Below are positions 19,200-28,853 of a stretch of 64,000 nt of DNA, one piece after another; the first letter of the stretch is position 1, and each line of letters starts with the position of its first letter. The notes under the pieces are model-generated. The model worked only from the letters and a program-made list of their open reading frames with translations, had not been told where the DNA came from and did no database searches. Origin of the DNA: Bradyrhizobium tropiciagri (GTDB lineage: Bacteria > Pseudomonadota > Alphaproteobacteria > Rhizobiales > Xanthobacteraceae); contig NZ_LFLZ01000018.1 of NCBI RefSeq assembly GCF_001189845.1, positions 1 through 64,000 of the forward strand. The letters are read 5' to 3'. The translations under genes and the position numbers were made by a program.

Positions 19200-20944
19200 C
19201 TACGCGCGAAAGCGGAGTAGGTGACCGTAATTATCACGGAGTTCAGATAGATACCGCCGCACGGCGACCCCGAGGAGGTATCGGATCGATTCTGACGCGG
19301 GCGAGTCATCCGGCGGTTCGTGATAAACGCACCGTATATCCACCGAACCGCCGGGCGGGATATCGACCATCACGCGCACATATCCGTCTCTGTATTCGTG
19401 CGGGACCAAGCCTTCGTTGACTGTAATGCCCTTTAAGGCAGCGAGCTGTGGTTCCCGCTTCCTGATCGAGGTCCGTCGCGTCATTGCCTCTCTGTTCTCA
19501 AACAGAAGCCGCTCAGCCAGCATCTCTACTACGATAGTGTCGCCGTCGGATTGAAGGCTGTAGCCGTGGCAGACGGCGTCCTCGAGAGGTCGCCAGCGGA
19601 GTGTCCACCGCAAGGATGCGAGCTGCCGAAGGAATTTCGTCAATTCGCTACCGTGGCCGCGGAGAAGGTCGTGATGTCCGGCAATGAAGCACGGCTTGCC
19701 CAGGAGTCCGTCAAACGCGAAGTTTTCGATGCCGTGGTCAATGTACCGTCGGGTATAAATTGGGAAGCTGCCGTATCGGACGATGGCGACACTCCAGAGA
19801 TCCGCGAGTGTCGTTTCGTTCAGCGCTTCATCCGCCGGTGCAACCTCTGTGTTCACCGCCGCGATGAAGCCATTTTGCTTGAGCGCCAAGGCTGCCTCGG
19901 GCGAGAATGCCCCTTGCGGGAAGACCATCACGTTTTCGTAGTCAAGCGCGTGTTTTTTGCGAAGGGCCTGCATCCGAAGTCTGGCGGTCTTTAGCTTTCT
20001 GTCGAGCGACTGAAGCGAGCGGGCTGCAAACTCGCCACGGGTGTGATCGCAGCCGTGCACGCAAATCGATAATTTCCTGCTGCTTTCCCGGAAGGCGGCA
20101 ACAGTGTCGCGATTGGTTCGTCGCCAGTTCCATGGAATGAAGGCAATGGTCGTCGCGAATGTCAGCTCGTCAGCCAGCTGGAGTAGTTCGTCAAAATCGA
20201 GGAGACCGTACCGTGGCCACAGAGGCGGATCGTCGATGATCAAGCAAGCGCTTGTTTCGGCGGTCATCGGGCAAACGTCGCGGAACGCCCACTTCAGATA
20301 CATCACGATCGGCACCGCGCCGGCGAAGCATTTTTTTACATCGAAATAGGTTGCGGCGCGTTCGCGAATGTCCACGATCTCCAGCGAAGAGCCGGCAAAA
20401 AAGCGGACACCGGAATATATGAACCCGGCGAACAGGTGTCCCTCGCGCGCTCCGACGATGCTCTGCAAGTTGGTATTGCGGATGACGAGCGCGGTATCGG
20501 TGGCGCCACGCTCCACCGGGATCTGTAGTCCCGACATCGGGCCGCACATCTCGGGAAAAGTATCAGTAACTGCTGCGCTCATTGGCCACTGACCAAAGCC
20601 GCGGATTTCCGCCTCGGGGTCTCCAGTGATCTGGCGCAACAGTGCCCTACAGGGATCCGCTGCTTGAAATCCAAAGACGAAAATCGAATTGGCAGCTGCA
20701 ACCAGGCCGGAAGCGCCTCTGTCTTGCATCGCTGCAGGACTTCGGCGAGACAGGGCGCGGAAGCCAGGATGGAGAACTGCGTATGACCGGCCGTTAGCGC
20801 GGCTATCTTGTCGCCATTGGTCTCGACGACCGTCAGCGCACTCCAAGGAATCTCAAAGAAATCGAGAATTTCAGCGAGATTGCGATCATTGGGCGATGGA
20901 GTGTCGCCGCGGAGCAGGAGCGCGATCGAAGAGCCTTTGTCCAT
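19200..20944 (-). pseudogene. Polysaccharide-deacetylase-like protein, frameshifted near 20695
   Basis: The intact product would be ~580 residues. The first ~85 residues (ATG 20944, MDKGSSIALLLRG) are in one frame. The remainder, from about AANSIFVFGFQA to LLRFRA at 19200, is in another; the switch falls near 20690-20700, consistent with one missing or extra base in a CAGCTGCC context. The C-terminal two thirds contain SACLIIDDPPLWPRYG and VHGCDHTRGEF, an acidic pair and an HxxxH-type motif compatible with a polysaccharide-deacetylase-like (NodB-homology) fold. Similar large proteins occur in rhizobial EPS loci with undefined function. It is either a pseudogene or a sequencing error. Confidence 0.6.
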
Positions 20945-21661
20945 AGCGTCGGCATTTCACCCGTGGGTTGTGCATCGTCTCTTGAAGGCCGTCAAGCCTC
21001 CTGCGGGTCCCTCGTGACCGCGCGCTTGTGTCCCTCTTCTGAAGAGTCCTATCCGAACGGTGGCCGGGTTTCCACTGATGGACACATGCGCAATGGTCCT
21101 GCGGACTGACTAATCTGCGGTAGGCGATCGGGTGGCTGATCGTGATCAGATCAGACTGCTCGCCAGGTGACGAGGCGATTGGTGAATCCCGCAGTCGGCA
21201 GTGGTCTCAATCCGCAGCACCAAGATTGGGCGCAACCTTCTGCTTTGAGTACAAGCGTCCCGTCGGGTTGCCGCAGGCGAATTCCGGACGTCGGGCATTC
21301 GCCCGCAGGTGATGAGAGGACGACAGGGTGCTGTTGCTCTCAGTCCGAGCGTGCCGGGCAGCGCTGCAAGCCAAAAAAGTCATGGATTACAATGCGGTGC
21401 CGCAACAGTTTAACACCCCCGGTCCTGCCGTTGCGCTGCGTGCGAAGCCTCTGGGTTGCCCGCGCAAGGGCGGGGGTACCCCCGATGGGCGTAGGTCATA
21501 ATCCGTGTTCTATCGCGGCGCGCGCGCTCAACCGGCTATCCTGCTTGAACGCACGTTGAGGCCTTCAAACAAGGAGCCGCCATGGCGAGATAACCGTGCT
21601 CGTGAGGATACTGAATACTGACATTTACCATTGCTTTTCCTCTGGCGTGATCGTGGCAAAC
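20945..21661. other. Divergent intergenic with a three-codon leader ORF
   Basis: About 650-715 bp between divergent genes. A strong ribosome site (AAGGAGCC) at ~21571 precedes ATG GCG AGA TAA at 21582-21593. The GTG at 21596 that would open the long form of the oxidoreductase follows two bases after that TAA. No other gene is supported. Confidence 0.4.
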
Positions 21662-22822
21662 ATGTCGAAACAATTATATTCCAAACTTGTCCCTGGCTTC
21701 ATTGATACTCAGAACCACATCGCCGGCGCGGAAATTCAGACCGCGAAAGCCGGCCCATCGCTTGCAGTCATCGGTTGCGGCTACTGGGGCGCAAAACACA
21801 TCCGTGTTGGCCACGATATCGGCGCAAGGGTATCGATGGCCGCCGACATGCGGTCTGACCGACTGGAGTATGTCAAATCACAGTATCCCTCCGTGGTTGT
21901 TTCGCGTGACTTCGATGCGGTCATCAATAACTCTTCCATCGACGGAGTGATTATCGCCACGCCCGCCGCGACGCACTTTGAACTGGCGCGGGCAGCGCTC
22001 CAGGCTGGAAAACACGCGCTCGTCGAGAAGCCGTTGGCTATGGTGAGCGCGCATTGCCGCGAACTGATTGCGATAGCCGAAGAGCGGAAGCGCGTGCTGA
22101 TGGTGGGGCACACCTTCGAGTATCATCCAGCGGTGGGTATGATGCGCCAGATGATCCGAAGCGACGCGCTCGGCGAACTCTACTACATCGACTCGCGGCG
22201 TCTGAACCTCGGTCTGTACCGGCCCGATGCCAATGTCCTGTGGGACCTAGCGCCGCATGACCTCTCGATCATCTTCTTCCTGCTTGAGGAGGCCGCGCAA
22301 AATATCGGCGCCTGGGGTTGCGCGCACGTCCTGCCGGATGTTGAGGATGTTGTTTACGCCAAGTTGGGCTTCAAGAGCGGGCCGACCGCCCATGTGCATG
22401 TCTCATGGTTGGACCCCGTCAAGGTACGCCAGATCACGGTCGTTGGAAGCGATGCGATGATGGTGTTCGACGACGTGGAGCCGTCCGAGAAAGTCCGCGT
22501 CTATCAGAAGCGCTTCAGGCCGCAGATCAGCGGCGATTCGTACGCCGACTTCCAGTCAGCCTATCATCATGGCGATGTTCATATCCCCGCGATATCCGGT
22601 AGCGAACCGCTGAAGCTCGAGTTGCTCGACTTCGTCAACGCTATCAAGACCGGGGGACAGCCCCTTGCGAACGGAGCGCATGGCCTGCGCGTCGTCGAAG
22701 CGCTCGAAGCCGCATCGGAATGTCTACGGCTCAACCAGGAGCACCGTGGCAACGGAACACATCAACCGGCGTTTTTGCGGCGGAACGCGTCGGCGGGGGC
22801 TGCCGAAATTGTCGTTAGATGA
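21662..22822 (+). CDS. Gfo/Idh/MocA-family NAD(P)-dependent sugar oxidoreductase (WlbA/WbpB-like)
   Basis: 386 residues from ATG 21662; the frame extends to GTG 21596. The Rossmann motif is SLAVIGCGYWGAKHI, the active-site lysine region reads KHALVEKPLAM, and DLAPHDLSIIFF holds the family's His. Its company (priming transferase, DegT aminotransferase, hexapeptide acetyltransferase) is the WlbA/WlbC/WlbB or WbpB/WbpE/WbpD set. In that pathway the enzyme oxidises C3 of UDP-GlcNAc(A) to a 3-keto sugar for transamination. The pathway assignment is by context; the family is certain. The 3' end overlaps the next gene by 77 bp. Confidence 0.83.
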   Translation: MSKQLYSKLVPGFIDTQNHIAGAEIQTAKAGPSLAVIGCGYWGAKHIRVGHDIGARVSMAADMRSDRLEYVKSQYPSVVVSRDFDAVINNSSIDGVIIATPAATHFELARAALQAGKHALVEKPLAMVSAHCRELIAIAEERKRVLMVGHTFEYHPAVGMMRQMIRSDALGELYYIDSRRLNLGLYRPDANVLWDLAPHDLSIIFFLLEEAAQNIGAWGCAHVLPDVEDVVYAKLGFKSGPTAHVHVSWLDPVKVRQITVVGSDAMMVFDDVEPSEKVRVYQKRFRPQISGDSYADFQSAYHHGDVHIPAISGSEPLKLELLDFVNAIKTGGQPLANGAHGLRVVEALEAASECLRLNQEHRGNGTHQPAFLRRNASAGAAEIVVR

Positions 22823-23468
22823 AGCCGTGCGATGGAAGGCGAGCCCGCGGGAGTGCGTCAAGCGGGTGCTTGACATTGCGATCAGTGCTAGCGCAATCCT
22901 GATACTAGCCCCTTTTCTTGTGGCGGTGTGGATAGCGATCCGTCTCGACAGTCCCGGCCCGGCGATCTTTTGCCAGCGCCGGGTCGGACGAGACGAGGAG
23001 CCGTTCAATTGCTTCAAATTCCGGACGCTTCGTCACAAGGCCGACGAAAACGTCCATCGCGACGCTATTCGGCGGGTTTGGGCGAAAGAGCTCCTCTCGA
23101 ACGATCCCGATGCCCCGTACAAGCTGACGGATGATCCTCGCGTGACGCGTGTGGGGCGGTTGCTGCGGAGAACCAGCGTCGACGAGCTGCCGCAACTCTT
23201 CAACGTATTGCGAGGCGAAATGAGCATTGTCGGTCCGCGGCCGGCGATTCCCTATGAACTCGAGTACTTCCGCGAGTGGCATCACAGACGTCATATCGTG
23301 AAGCCCGGCATCACCGGACTTTGTCAGGTCCGCGGCCGCGGTCGCCTCTGTCCGGAGGCGATGCTCGAGATGGACGTCGAATATGCAATGAACTGGACCT
23401 TGTGGACGGACCTGAAGTTGATTGCTCTGACGTTTCCCGCGGTGCTGCGGGGCCACGGTGCTCGATGA
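22746..23468 (+). CDS. Priming sugar transferase (undecaprenyl-phosphate glycosylphosphotransferase), ExoY/WcaJ C-terminal type
   Basis: 240 residues. One N-terminal hydrophobic hairpin (VLDIAISASAILILAPFLV) precedes the catalytic domain with FCQRRVGRDEEPFNCFKFRT, VGRLLRRTSVDELPQLFNV and SIVGPRPAIPYE, all conserved in the bacterial sugar transferase family (PF02397). It transfers a sugar-1-phosphate to undecaprenyl phosphate, the first step of repeat-unit synthesis. The GTG at 22746 is chosen because AGGAG lies five bases upstream; the frame is open farther back but inside the preceding gene. The short form without the N-terminal CoA-binding-like domain resembles ExoY. Confidence 0.86.
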   Translation: MATEHINRRFCGGTRRRGLPKLSLDEAVRWKASPRECVKRVLDIAISASAILILAPFLVAVWIAIRLDSPGPAIFCQRRVGRDEEPFNCFKFRTLRHKADENVHRDAIRRVWAKELLSNDPDAPYKLTDDPRVTRVGRLLRRTSVDELPQLFNVLRGEMSIVGPRPAIPYELEYFREWHHRRHIVKPGITGLCQVRGRGRLCPEAMLEMDVEYAMNWTLWTDLKLIALTFPAVLRGHGAR

Positions 23469-23509
23469 GATTCTCGAGTGACAGAGATGAATCCTGGTGA
23501 GGCTGGAAA

Positions 23510-24673
23510 ATGAAAATTCCGTTCGTAGACCTCAAAGCACAATATGCGACGCTAAAGGATGAGGTAGCCGAGGCAATTCGAGGCGTGCTCGAATCCACGC
23601 AGTTCGTCGGCGGCGAGGCAGTTGCTTCGTTCGAAAGAGACTTTGCCGCGTATTGCCAAGTGCCCTATGCACGCGGTGTGGCGAATGGCACCGACGCGAT
23701 TCATCTGGCGCTGCGGGCGTTGGGTGTCGGTCATGGTGACGAGGTGGTTACCACCGCACATACTTTCATCGCCACCGCTGCGGCGATCGTTGCGGCAGGA
23801 GCGCAGCCGGTATTCGTCGATATCGATCCCGATACCCACACGATCGATCCGAGGATGATCGAGCGGGCCCTGACGAGCCGCACGAAGGCGATCGTTGCAG
23901 TTCACCTCTTTGGCCAGCCGGCTGACATGGGCCCAATCAAGGACATCGCACGACGGCGCGGCCTCTTTGTAATTGAAGACGCAGCCCAAGCGCATGGAGC
24001 GGAGTATCAGGGGATCCGAACCGGGGCCCTCGGCGATGTAGCCTGCTTTTCGTTTTACCCGGGAAAGAACCTCGGGGCATATGGCGATGGGGGAGCGGTA
24101 ACCACCAACAGTGCAGCGATTGCCGAGCGGATCGAACGGTTGCGCGACCACGGTCGAACCACACACTACAGCCACGCCGAAGTCGGGTTTAACAGCCGCC
24201 TGGATGCTCTCCAGGCCGCAGTTCTCCAGGTCAAGCTCCGACGCCTGGATGAGTGGAACGATCGCCGGCGGCGTGCCGCTGAGTGGTACTCTGCGGAGCT
24301 GACACACTCAGGCATCAAGACGCCTTTCGTCCGAATGGGATCCACACACGTCTACCATTTGTACGTGATCATCACGAACGAGCGGGACGTCATACGCAGT
24401 AGACTCGACGAGGTCGGCGTAGCGAGCGGAATCCACTATCCGTTGCCGCTCCATCTGCAGCCCGCGTTCGCTTATCTCGGCTACAAGCGGGGCGATCTGC
24501 CGTGCTGTGAGGAGATGGCCGCTCAATCATTGTCTCTACCGATGTTCCCCGAGCTCACGCGCGACCAAGTGCGCGGTATCACGGCGACTGTGCGTGCAGT
24601 TGCTGAGTGCGGAAACCGTCGGGAACGGGAGCGAAAGCCCGTCGCGATGCACGCGGATAGCGGGAAGGTGTGA
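23510..24673 (+). CDS. DegT/DnrJ/EryC1/StrS-family sugar aminotransferase (WlbC/WbpE-like)
   Basis: 387 residues beginning MKIPFVDLKAQYATL, a near-universal opening for this PLP family. FVGGEAVASFE, ANGTDAIHLALRALG and FIATAAAIVAAGA form the cofactor pocket, VIEDAAQAHGAEYQG carries the pyridine-binding Asp, and FSFYPGKNLGAYGDGGAV has the Schiff-base lysine. It transfers an amino group from glutamate to a nucleotide keto-sugar. Flanked by the oxidoreductase and an acetyltransferase, it should make a 3-amino sugar. The ATG follows TGGTGAGGCTGGAAA and lies 42 bp after the priming transferase. Confidence 0.88.
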   Translation: MKIPFVDLKAQYATLKDEVAEAIRGVLESTQFVGGEAVASFERDFAAYCQVPYARGVANGTDAIHLALRALGVGHGDEVVTTAHTFIATAAAIVAAGAQPVFVDIDPDTHTIDPRMIERALTSRTKAIVAVHLFGQPADMGPIKDIARRRGLFVIEDAAQAHGAEYQGIRTGALGDVACFSFYPGKNLGAYGDGGAVTTNSAAIAERIERLRDHGRTTHYSHAEVGFNSRLDALQAAVLQVKLRRLDEWNDRRRRAAEWYSAELTHSGIKTPFVRMGSTHVYHLYVIITNERDVIRSRLDEVGVASGIHYPLPLHLQPAFAYLGYKRGDLPCCEEMAAQSLSLPMFPELTRDQVRGITATVRAVAECGNRRERERKPVAMHADSGKV

Positions 24674-24675
24674 CG

Positions 24676-25425
24676 ATGAATCGAATTAGTGCACGAGCGG
24701 TGGTCGAGACCGAGGCGATCGGTGCGGACGTGACGATCGCCGAGTTCGCCGTAGTGCGGTCTGGTGTAACGATCGGCAACAGGGTGGTCATTCACCCGCA
24801 TGTCGTGATCGAGAGTGGCGCGAGAATAGGGGACAACGTCGAGATATTCCCAGGAGCCTATATCGGAAAGGTACCAAAGGGTGCCGGCGCGTTGTCGCGA
24901 GCACCGCATTTCGAGGCATGGATCGATATCGGCGCCGATTGCTCGATTGGACCACACGCGGTCATTTTCTATGACGTCTCGCTCGGCGCGGGGACCCTGA
25001 TCGGTGACGGCGCCTCGATCCGCGAACAATCGCGGATCGGCTCGAAGACGGTTGTCGGACGTTACGTTACGGTCAATTACAACACGTGCATCGGCGATCG
25101 CGTCCGGGTGCAGGATCATACCTGGCTGGCGGGCAATATGACGATCGAAGACGACGTGTTCATATCGGGCGGCGTCGGCACGTCGAACGACAACGCGATC
25201 GGCCGGAACGGCTACGACGGTTCGCCGATGCGTGGGCCCACTATCGCACGCGGTGCGGCGATCGGCGTCGGAGCCAACCTCCTGCCGGGCGTCAGAATCG
25301 GTATTGGCGCGATCGTCGGCGCCGGCTCGGTTGTGACGAAGGACGTGCCCGACGGTACGCTCGTGACGGGCGTGCCTGCGGGGATCCGACGAAAGCTCAA
25401 CGAGGTAGGCGGCACCGAGCAGTGA
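24676..25425 (+). CDS. Left-handed beta-helix (hexapeptide) sugar N-acetyltransferase, WlbB/WbpD-like
   Basis: About 249 residues made largely of hexapeptide repeats ([LIV]Gxxxx): AEFAVVRSGVTIGNRVVIHP, GARIGDNVEIFPGAYIGK, WLAGNMTIEDDVFISGG, then GANLLPGVRIGIGAIVGAGS and the closing VVTKDVPDGTLVTGVPA. This is the LbH acetyltransferase fold, trimeric and acetyl-CoA-dependent. Position after the aminotransferase (start three bases past its stop; ATG 24676 with GGAAGG upstream) implies acylation of the new amino group. An alternative GTG at 24670 overlaps the upstream stop. Confidence 0.85.
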   Translation: MNRISARAVVETEAIGADVTIAEFAVVRSGVTIGNRVVIHPHVVIESGARIGDNVEIFPGAYIGKVPKGAGALSRAPHFEAWIDIGADCSIGPHAVIFYDVSLGAGTLIGDGASIREQSRIGSKTVVGRYVTVNYNTCIGDRVRVQDHTWLAGNMTIEDDVFISGGVGTSNDNAIGRNGYDGSPMRGPTIARGAAIGVGANLLPGVRIGIGAIVGAGSVVTKDVPDGTLVTGVPAGIRRKLNEVGGTEQ

Positions 25426-25464
25426 CTGGATGACGGTTCGTGCCAAAGCGTTGAGGGAGCAATT

Positions 25465-26442
25465 GTGAGGATCCTCTGTGTCACCAACATGTATCCAAGC
25501 CCGGAGAGACCGGGCTCCGGAGCCTTCGTGTACCGGCAGGTAGAGCAGCTGCGCCATTTCGGCCACACGGTCGACGTCATCAATATTTTCGGTTCTCAGT
25601 CAAAGCTGAACTATCTGAAGGGCACGTTTGATGTCGTGCGAATGACAGGCGGAGCGACATACGACATCGTCCATGCGCACTACGGATATTCGGCCTATCC
25701 CGCAATGTTTCGGTTGCGTGCGCCGCTCGTCATCACGCTGCACGGGACCGACGTGCTTGGGAATATCTTTGAAAGGCTGTCCACCCGGGTTGTGTCGCGC
25801 TTCGCCGATGCCATTATCGTCGTGTCTGAGGAGATGCGGAAGCGGATTCCCGGCATCGTGATTCCCTGTGGGGTCAACCTTGGCATATTCAAGCCGTACG
25901 ATCGCAACGAAGCCCGAGCGCGGCTGCAGTGGCCCAAAGATAAGTTTGTCGTGCTGTTTCCGTTTGATCCGGCACGCCCCGAGAAGAGATATGATCTGGC
26001 ACGAGCCTCAGTCGACCAACTAATGCGAAATGGCGTCGACGCGGAGCTGATGACAGTCATCAATGTTCCGAACGAGGAAATGCCTTGGTACTACAGCGCG
26101 GCAAATGCCCTGCTTCTCAGCTCGGATTATGAGGGATCGCCGACCTCTATCAAAGAGGCTCTCGCGTGCAATCTTCCGGTGGTGTCGACGATGGTCGGCG
26201 ACGTTCGGGAGCAGTTAAATGGCATCGCGGGGACGCGGATATGTCCGGCGGACGCTGGCACGATTGCGCGCAGCCTTCGGGAGGCCTTTGATTGGTCGCA
26301 GAACGGCGAGTTTCAAGGGCGGGCGGCGGCGGCGCGATACGACCAGGCGCTCACCGTGGAAAGAATCGTCGGCGTATATACCGACGTCCTCTCCAACTTC
26401 AGGGCAAGAACGGTAGGCCGGCGCGTGCTGCGGAGCGGATGA
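25465..26442 (+). CDS. GT4-type glycosyltransferase
   Basis: 325 residues from GTG 25465 (VRILCVTNMYPSPERPGSGAF), preceded by GAGGGAG. The N-terminal half includes DIVHAHYGYSAYPAMF and LVITLHGTDVLGN, the C-terminal half FPFDPARPEKRYDLA and LLLSSDYEGSPTSIKEALAC, the EX7E site. This is a standard retaining GT4 of EPS loci. It lies 40 bp after the acetyltransferase, so it may add the acylated amino sugar made by the preceding enzymes. Confidence 0.85.
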   Translation: MRILCVTNMYPSPERPGSGAFVYRQVEQLRHFGHTVDVINIFGSQSKLNYLKGTFDVVRMTGGATYDIVHAHYGYSAYPAMFRLRAPLVITLHGTDVLGNIFERLSTRVVSRFADAIIVVSEEMRKRIPGIVIPCGVNLGIFKPYDRNEARARLQWPKDKFVVLFPFDPARPEKRYDLARASVDQLMRNGVDAELMTVINVPNEEMPWYYSAANALLLSSDYEGSPTSIKEALACNLPVVSTMVGDVREQLNGIAGTRICPADAGTIARSLREAFDWSQNGEFQGRAAAARYDQALTVERIVGVYTDVLSNFRARTVGRRVLRSG

Positions 26443-26532
26443 CGACAATCCGCTTCGCGTAGATAACGCTGCCGCCAGGGTCATCGCTTCGGCCAGCGGA
26501 GAGGCGCGGTCTTGTTTTTATGGTGGGTTAGA

Positions 26533-27546
26533 ATGAAGCAGGGTCTCACGAACAGCATGATCGAAATGGCCCGCTGGTCTGGTCTAATGCCGGCCTTCCG
26601 CAAGATCTTTGCGGGCCGGGCGGCTATCATCATGTTCCATGAGATCCAGCAAGATAGCCGCTCGGAATTGATGACCGGGACTTCAGTCGGACTGTTTGAA
26701 TATTCGCTCAATTGGCTGCGACAAGAGGGGTGGGAGATTGTCAGCCTTGAAGCATGTATCGAGCGATTGGGCACGAATTCCGGGACGGGACGCTATGCGG
26801 TACTCACATTTGACGATGGCTATCGAGACAATGTCGCGACCGCGCTTCCAATCCTGGAGCGATACAACGCGCCGTTCACGGTCTACGTTCCCACTGGCGC
26901 GCCGAAACGGACGTTGCAGGCGTGGTGGTTGGGTTTGCGCGAAATGTTTCGCTCTGGAGACACGGTGACGATCGATGCGATGGACATGCGATTCCACTGC
27001 CCCAGGCTACACGAAAAAATGTCGGGCTTGAGTGAGGTTACTGATTGGATTCACCAAGATTATCACCGGATCGCAATGCTTGCTCCAACGTTCAACAAGG
27101 CAGGTTTGTCATTATCTGCCTTGAATGAGGCATACTTTCTGGATGAGAGCGAGCTTCGAAGCTTGGCGCGGCACCCTCTCGCATCAATTGGCGGGCACAC
27201 CGACACGCATGCCGCCCTATCGTGCCTGGATATTCAGTCAGCTCGGGCCGAAATGGCAGATAACCGCCGGTATCTGGAGCAATTGCTGCAGCGTCCCGTT
27301 CAGCACTTCGCTTATCCTTACGGTGACTCAAGGGCATGTGGCCCGAGGGAAGCGCACCTTGCAAAGGACGTTGGTTTTTCAACCGCAGTGACAACGCGGC
27401 ATGGGCAACTGTCTAATCTCGAATCCAATCACTTTGCACTTCCTCGTCTCGGCGTCGGAGGGCAATTCGATACGTCAGCCAGGTTCGAGGCGCGCATCAG
27501 CGGCATTCAATCGGCAGCTCACATGCTGCTGGGGTCCCAACGTTGA
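26533..27546 (+). CDS. Polysaccharide deacetylase (NodB homology, CE4)
   Basis: 337 residues from ATG 26533. The CE4 motif 1 is AVLTFDDGYRDN and motif 2 is SIGGHTDTHAALS (HxxxH, metal-binding). The later YPYGDSRACG corresponds to motif 3 (RxPYG-like). The region between motifs 1 and 2 (residues ~115-215) is an insertion, typical of the EPS-type deacetylases. Predicted to remove N- or O-acetyl groups from a sugar of the polymer or precursor. No signal peptide is apparent, so it may act in the cytoplasm or at the membrane. It overlaps the open frame of the next gene by four bases but not its chosen start. Confidence 0.82.
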   Translation: MKQGLTNSMIEMARWSGLMPAFRKIFAGRAAIIMFHEIQQDSRSELMTGTSVGLFEYSLNWLRQEGWEIVSLEACIERLGTNSGTGRYAVLTFDDGYRDNVATALPILERYNAPFTVYVPTGAPKRTLQAWWLGLREMFRSGDTVTIDAMDMRFHCPRLHEKMSGLSEVTDWIHQDYHRIAMLAPTFNKAGLSLSALNEAYFLDESELRSLARHPLASIGGHTDTHAALSCLDIQSARAEMADNRRYLEQLLQRPVQHFAYPYGDSRACGPREAHLAKDVGFSTAVTTRHGQLSNLESNHFALPRLGVGGQFDTSARFEARISGIQSAAHMLLGSQR

Positions 27547-27608
27547 ATGTGGCGCTGACCAACTCACAGCGACGTGAACTGAATCAGTTCACTCGGGAGG
27601 GCGTTGAG

Positions 27609-28742
27609 ATGCGCATATTGCACCTTATCGAACGTCTTGGCCCGGGAGGGAAAGAACGACAAGTCGTCGAACTGCTGAAAGGACTTTCCGCTCGCCGTGA
27701 CATAAGGTCATTCGTCGCCGTTATGGACAAGGACGAGGTGCGGCTCGAAATTGACCGCGAACATGCGCAACTTATTCAGCTCAATCGGAGGGGAAAGAAG
27801 GATTGGCGCCTTTTCAAGAGTTTATACGGGCTGGTCTCTGACCTTAAAATAGATATCATCCACTCGTGGGGGGCGATGTGCTCGGTCTATGCAGCGCCGG
27901 TTGCGAAAGTGTGCGGTACGGCCTTCGTAAACGGGTTTGTGCGAGATGCACCCTCGCATATGACGCTGCGGGATAAAGGCTACCTGAGGGGCAAGCTGAC
28001 TATCCCGTTTTCAGACGTCGTTGTTGCCAATTCGCGTGCGGGGCTGGCTGCCTACGGTATTCCCGAGCGCAAAGGTCTCTGTATCTATAACGGGTTCAGT
28101 CTCGAAAGGGTCTCCAACCTAAGGGACAAGACCGAGCTTCGCAGCATTCTGGGAATTGTGACGCCCCACATTGTCGGAATGGTCGCTAACTTCACGCCTA
28201 GGAAGGACTATGAGACCTTCGTCGAGATGGCACGCCGCATCTGCCGTCTAAGGGATGACGTCACGTTTTTGGCTATCGGTAGCGGTGAAACGCTGCAGCA
28301 GGTGCACGATAGCATCCCGGCGGAACATTCGCTGCGCATAAAGCTTCTAGGGCGGCGGACCGACGTAGAGAGCATTGCTAATCTCTTCACTGTAGGCGTT
28401 CTTACCACCAATAGCCGTTTGCACGGAGAGGGCATTTCTAATGCAATAACCGAATGCATGGCGTTGGGTAAGCCAGTTGTGGCAACAAACGACGGGGGCA
28501 CTTCTGAATTGGTCCTGGACGGCGAGACTGGATTTCTTGTGCCGAGCCATGACGCCGGCGCCTTGACCGATCGCGTGCTCAGACTGCTCAGCAACGCCGA
28601 ACTCGCTGATGATTTTGGTGCCGCAGGACGTCGGCGTGTTGAAACAGCATTCTCGCTGGATGCGATGTGCGACGCATATCTCCGCCTTTACCAGAAAGTA
28701 GCGGACAAGAGAGCGCGCGACCTGGCACGGCGCAACGGTTGA
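27609..28742 (+). CDS. GT4-type glycosyltransferase
   Basis: 377 residues from ATG 27609, which has GGGAGG just upstream; the frame is open back to 27543. MRILHLIERLGPGGKERQVV is the typical first strand and glycine loop of GT4 enzymes; IIHSWGAMCSVYAAPVA and the donor-site segment GEGISNAITECMALGKPVV complete the picture. It ends the plus-strand block and is convergent with the amidotransferase gene. Acceptor and donor are unknown. Confidence 0.85.
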   Translation: MRILHLIERLGPGGKERQVVELLKGLSARRDIRSFVAVMDKDEVRLEIDREHAQLIQLNRRGKKDWRLFKSLYGLVSDLKIDIIHSWGAMCSVYAAPVAKVCGTAFVNGFVRDAPSHMTLRDKGYLRGKLTIPFSDVVVANSRAGLAAYGIPERKGLCIYNGFSLERVSNLRDKTELRSILGIVTPHIVGMVANFTPRKDYETFVEMARRICRLRDDVTFLAIGSGETLQQVHDSIPAEHSLRIKLLGRRTDVESIANLFTVGVLTTNSRLHGEGISNAITECMALGKPVVATNDGGTSELVLDGETGFLVPSHDAGALTDRVLRLLSNAELADDFGAAGRRRVETAFSLDAMCDAYLRLYQKVADKRARDLARRNG

Positions 28743-28853
28743 GCCGCCTCGAGAACTGCAGCGGGCGATGTGGCTAACGTCGTCCGCTCCGCATCCGGTC
28801 AAACCCCAGTCTGTTGTCTTGATCGCCGTATCGACGCTGTTTGTCTTGGGCAA

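Noticed and set aside
24523..25566. 347-codon minus-strand frame
   Set aside because: Antisense to the hexapeptide acetyltransferase, whose repeats explain the open frame; Asp/Arg/His-rich and without motifs.
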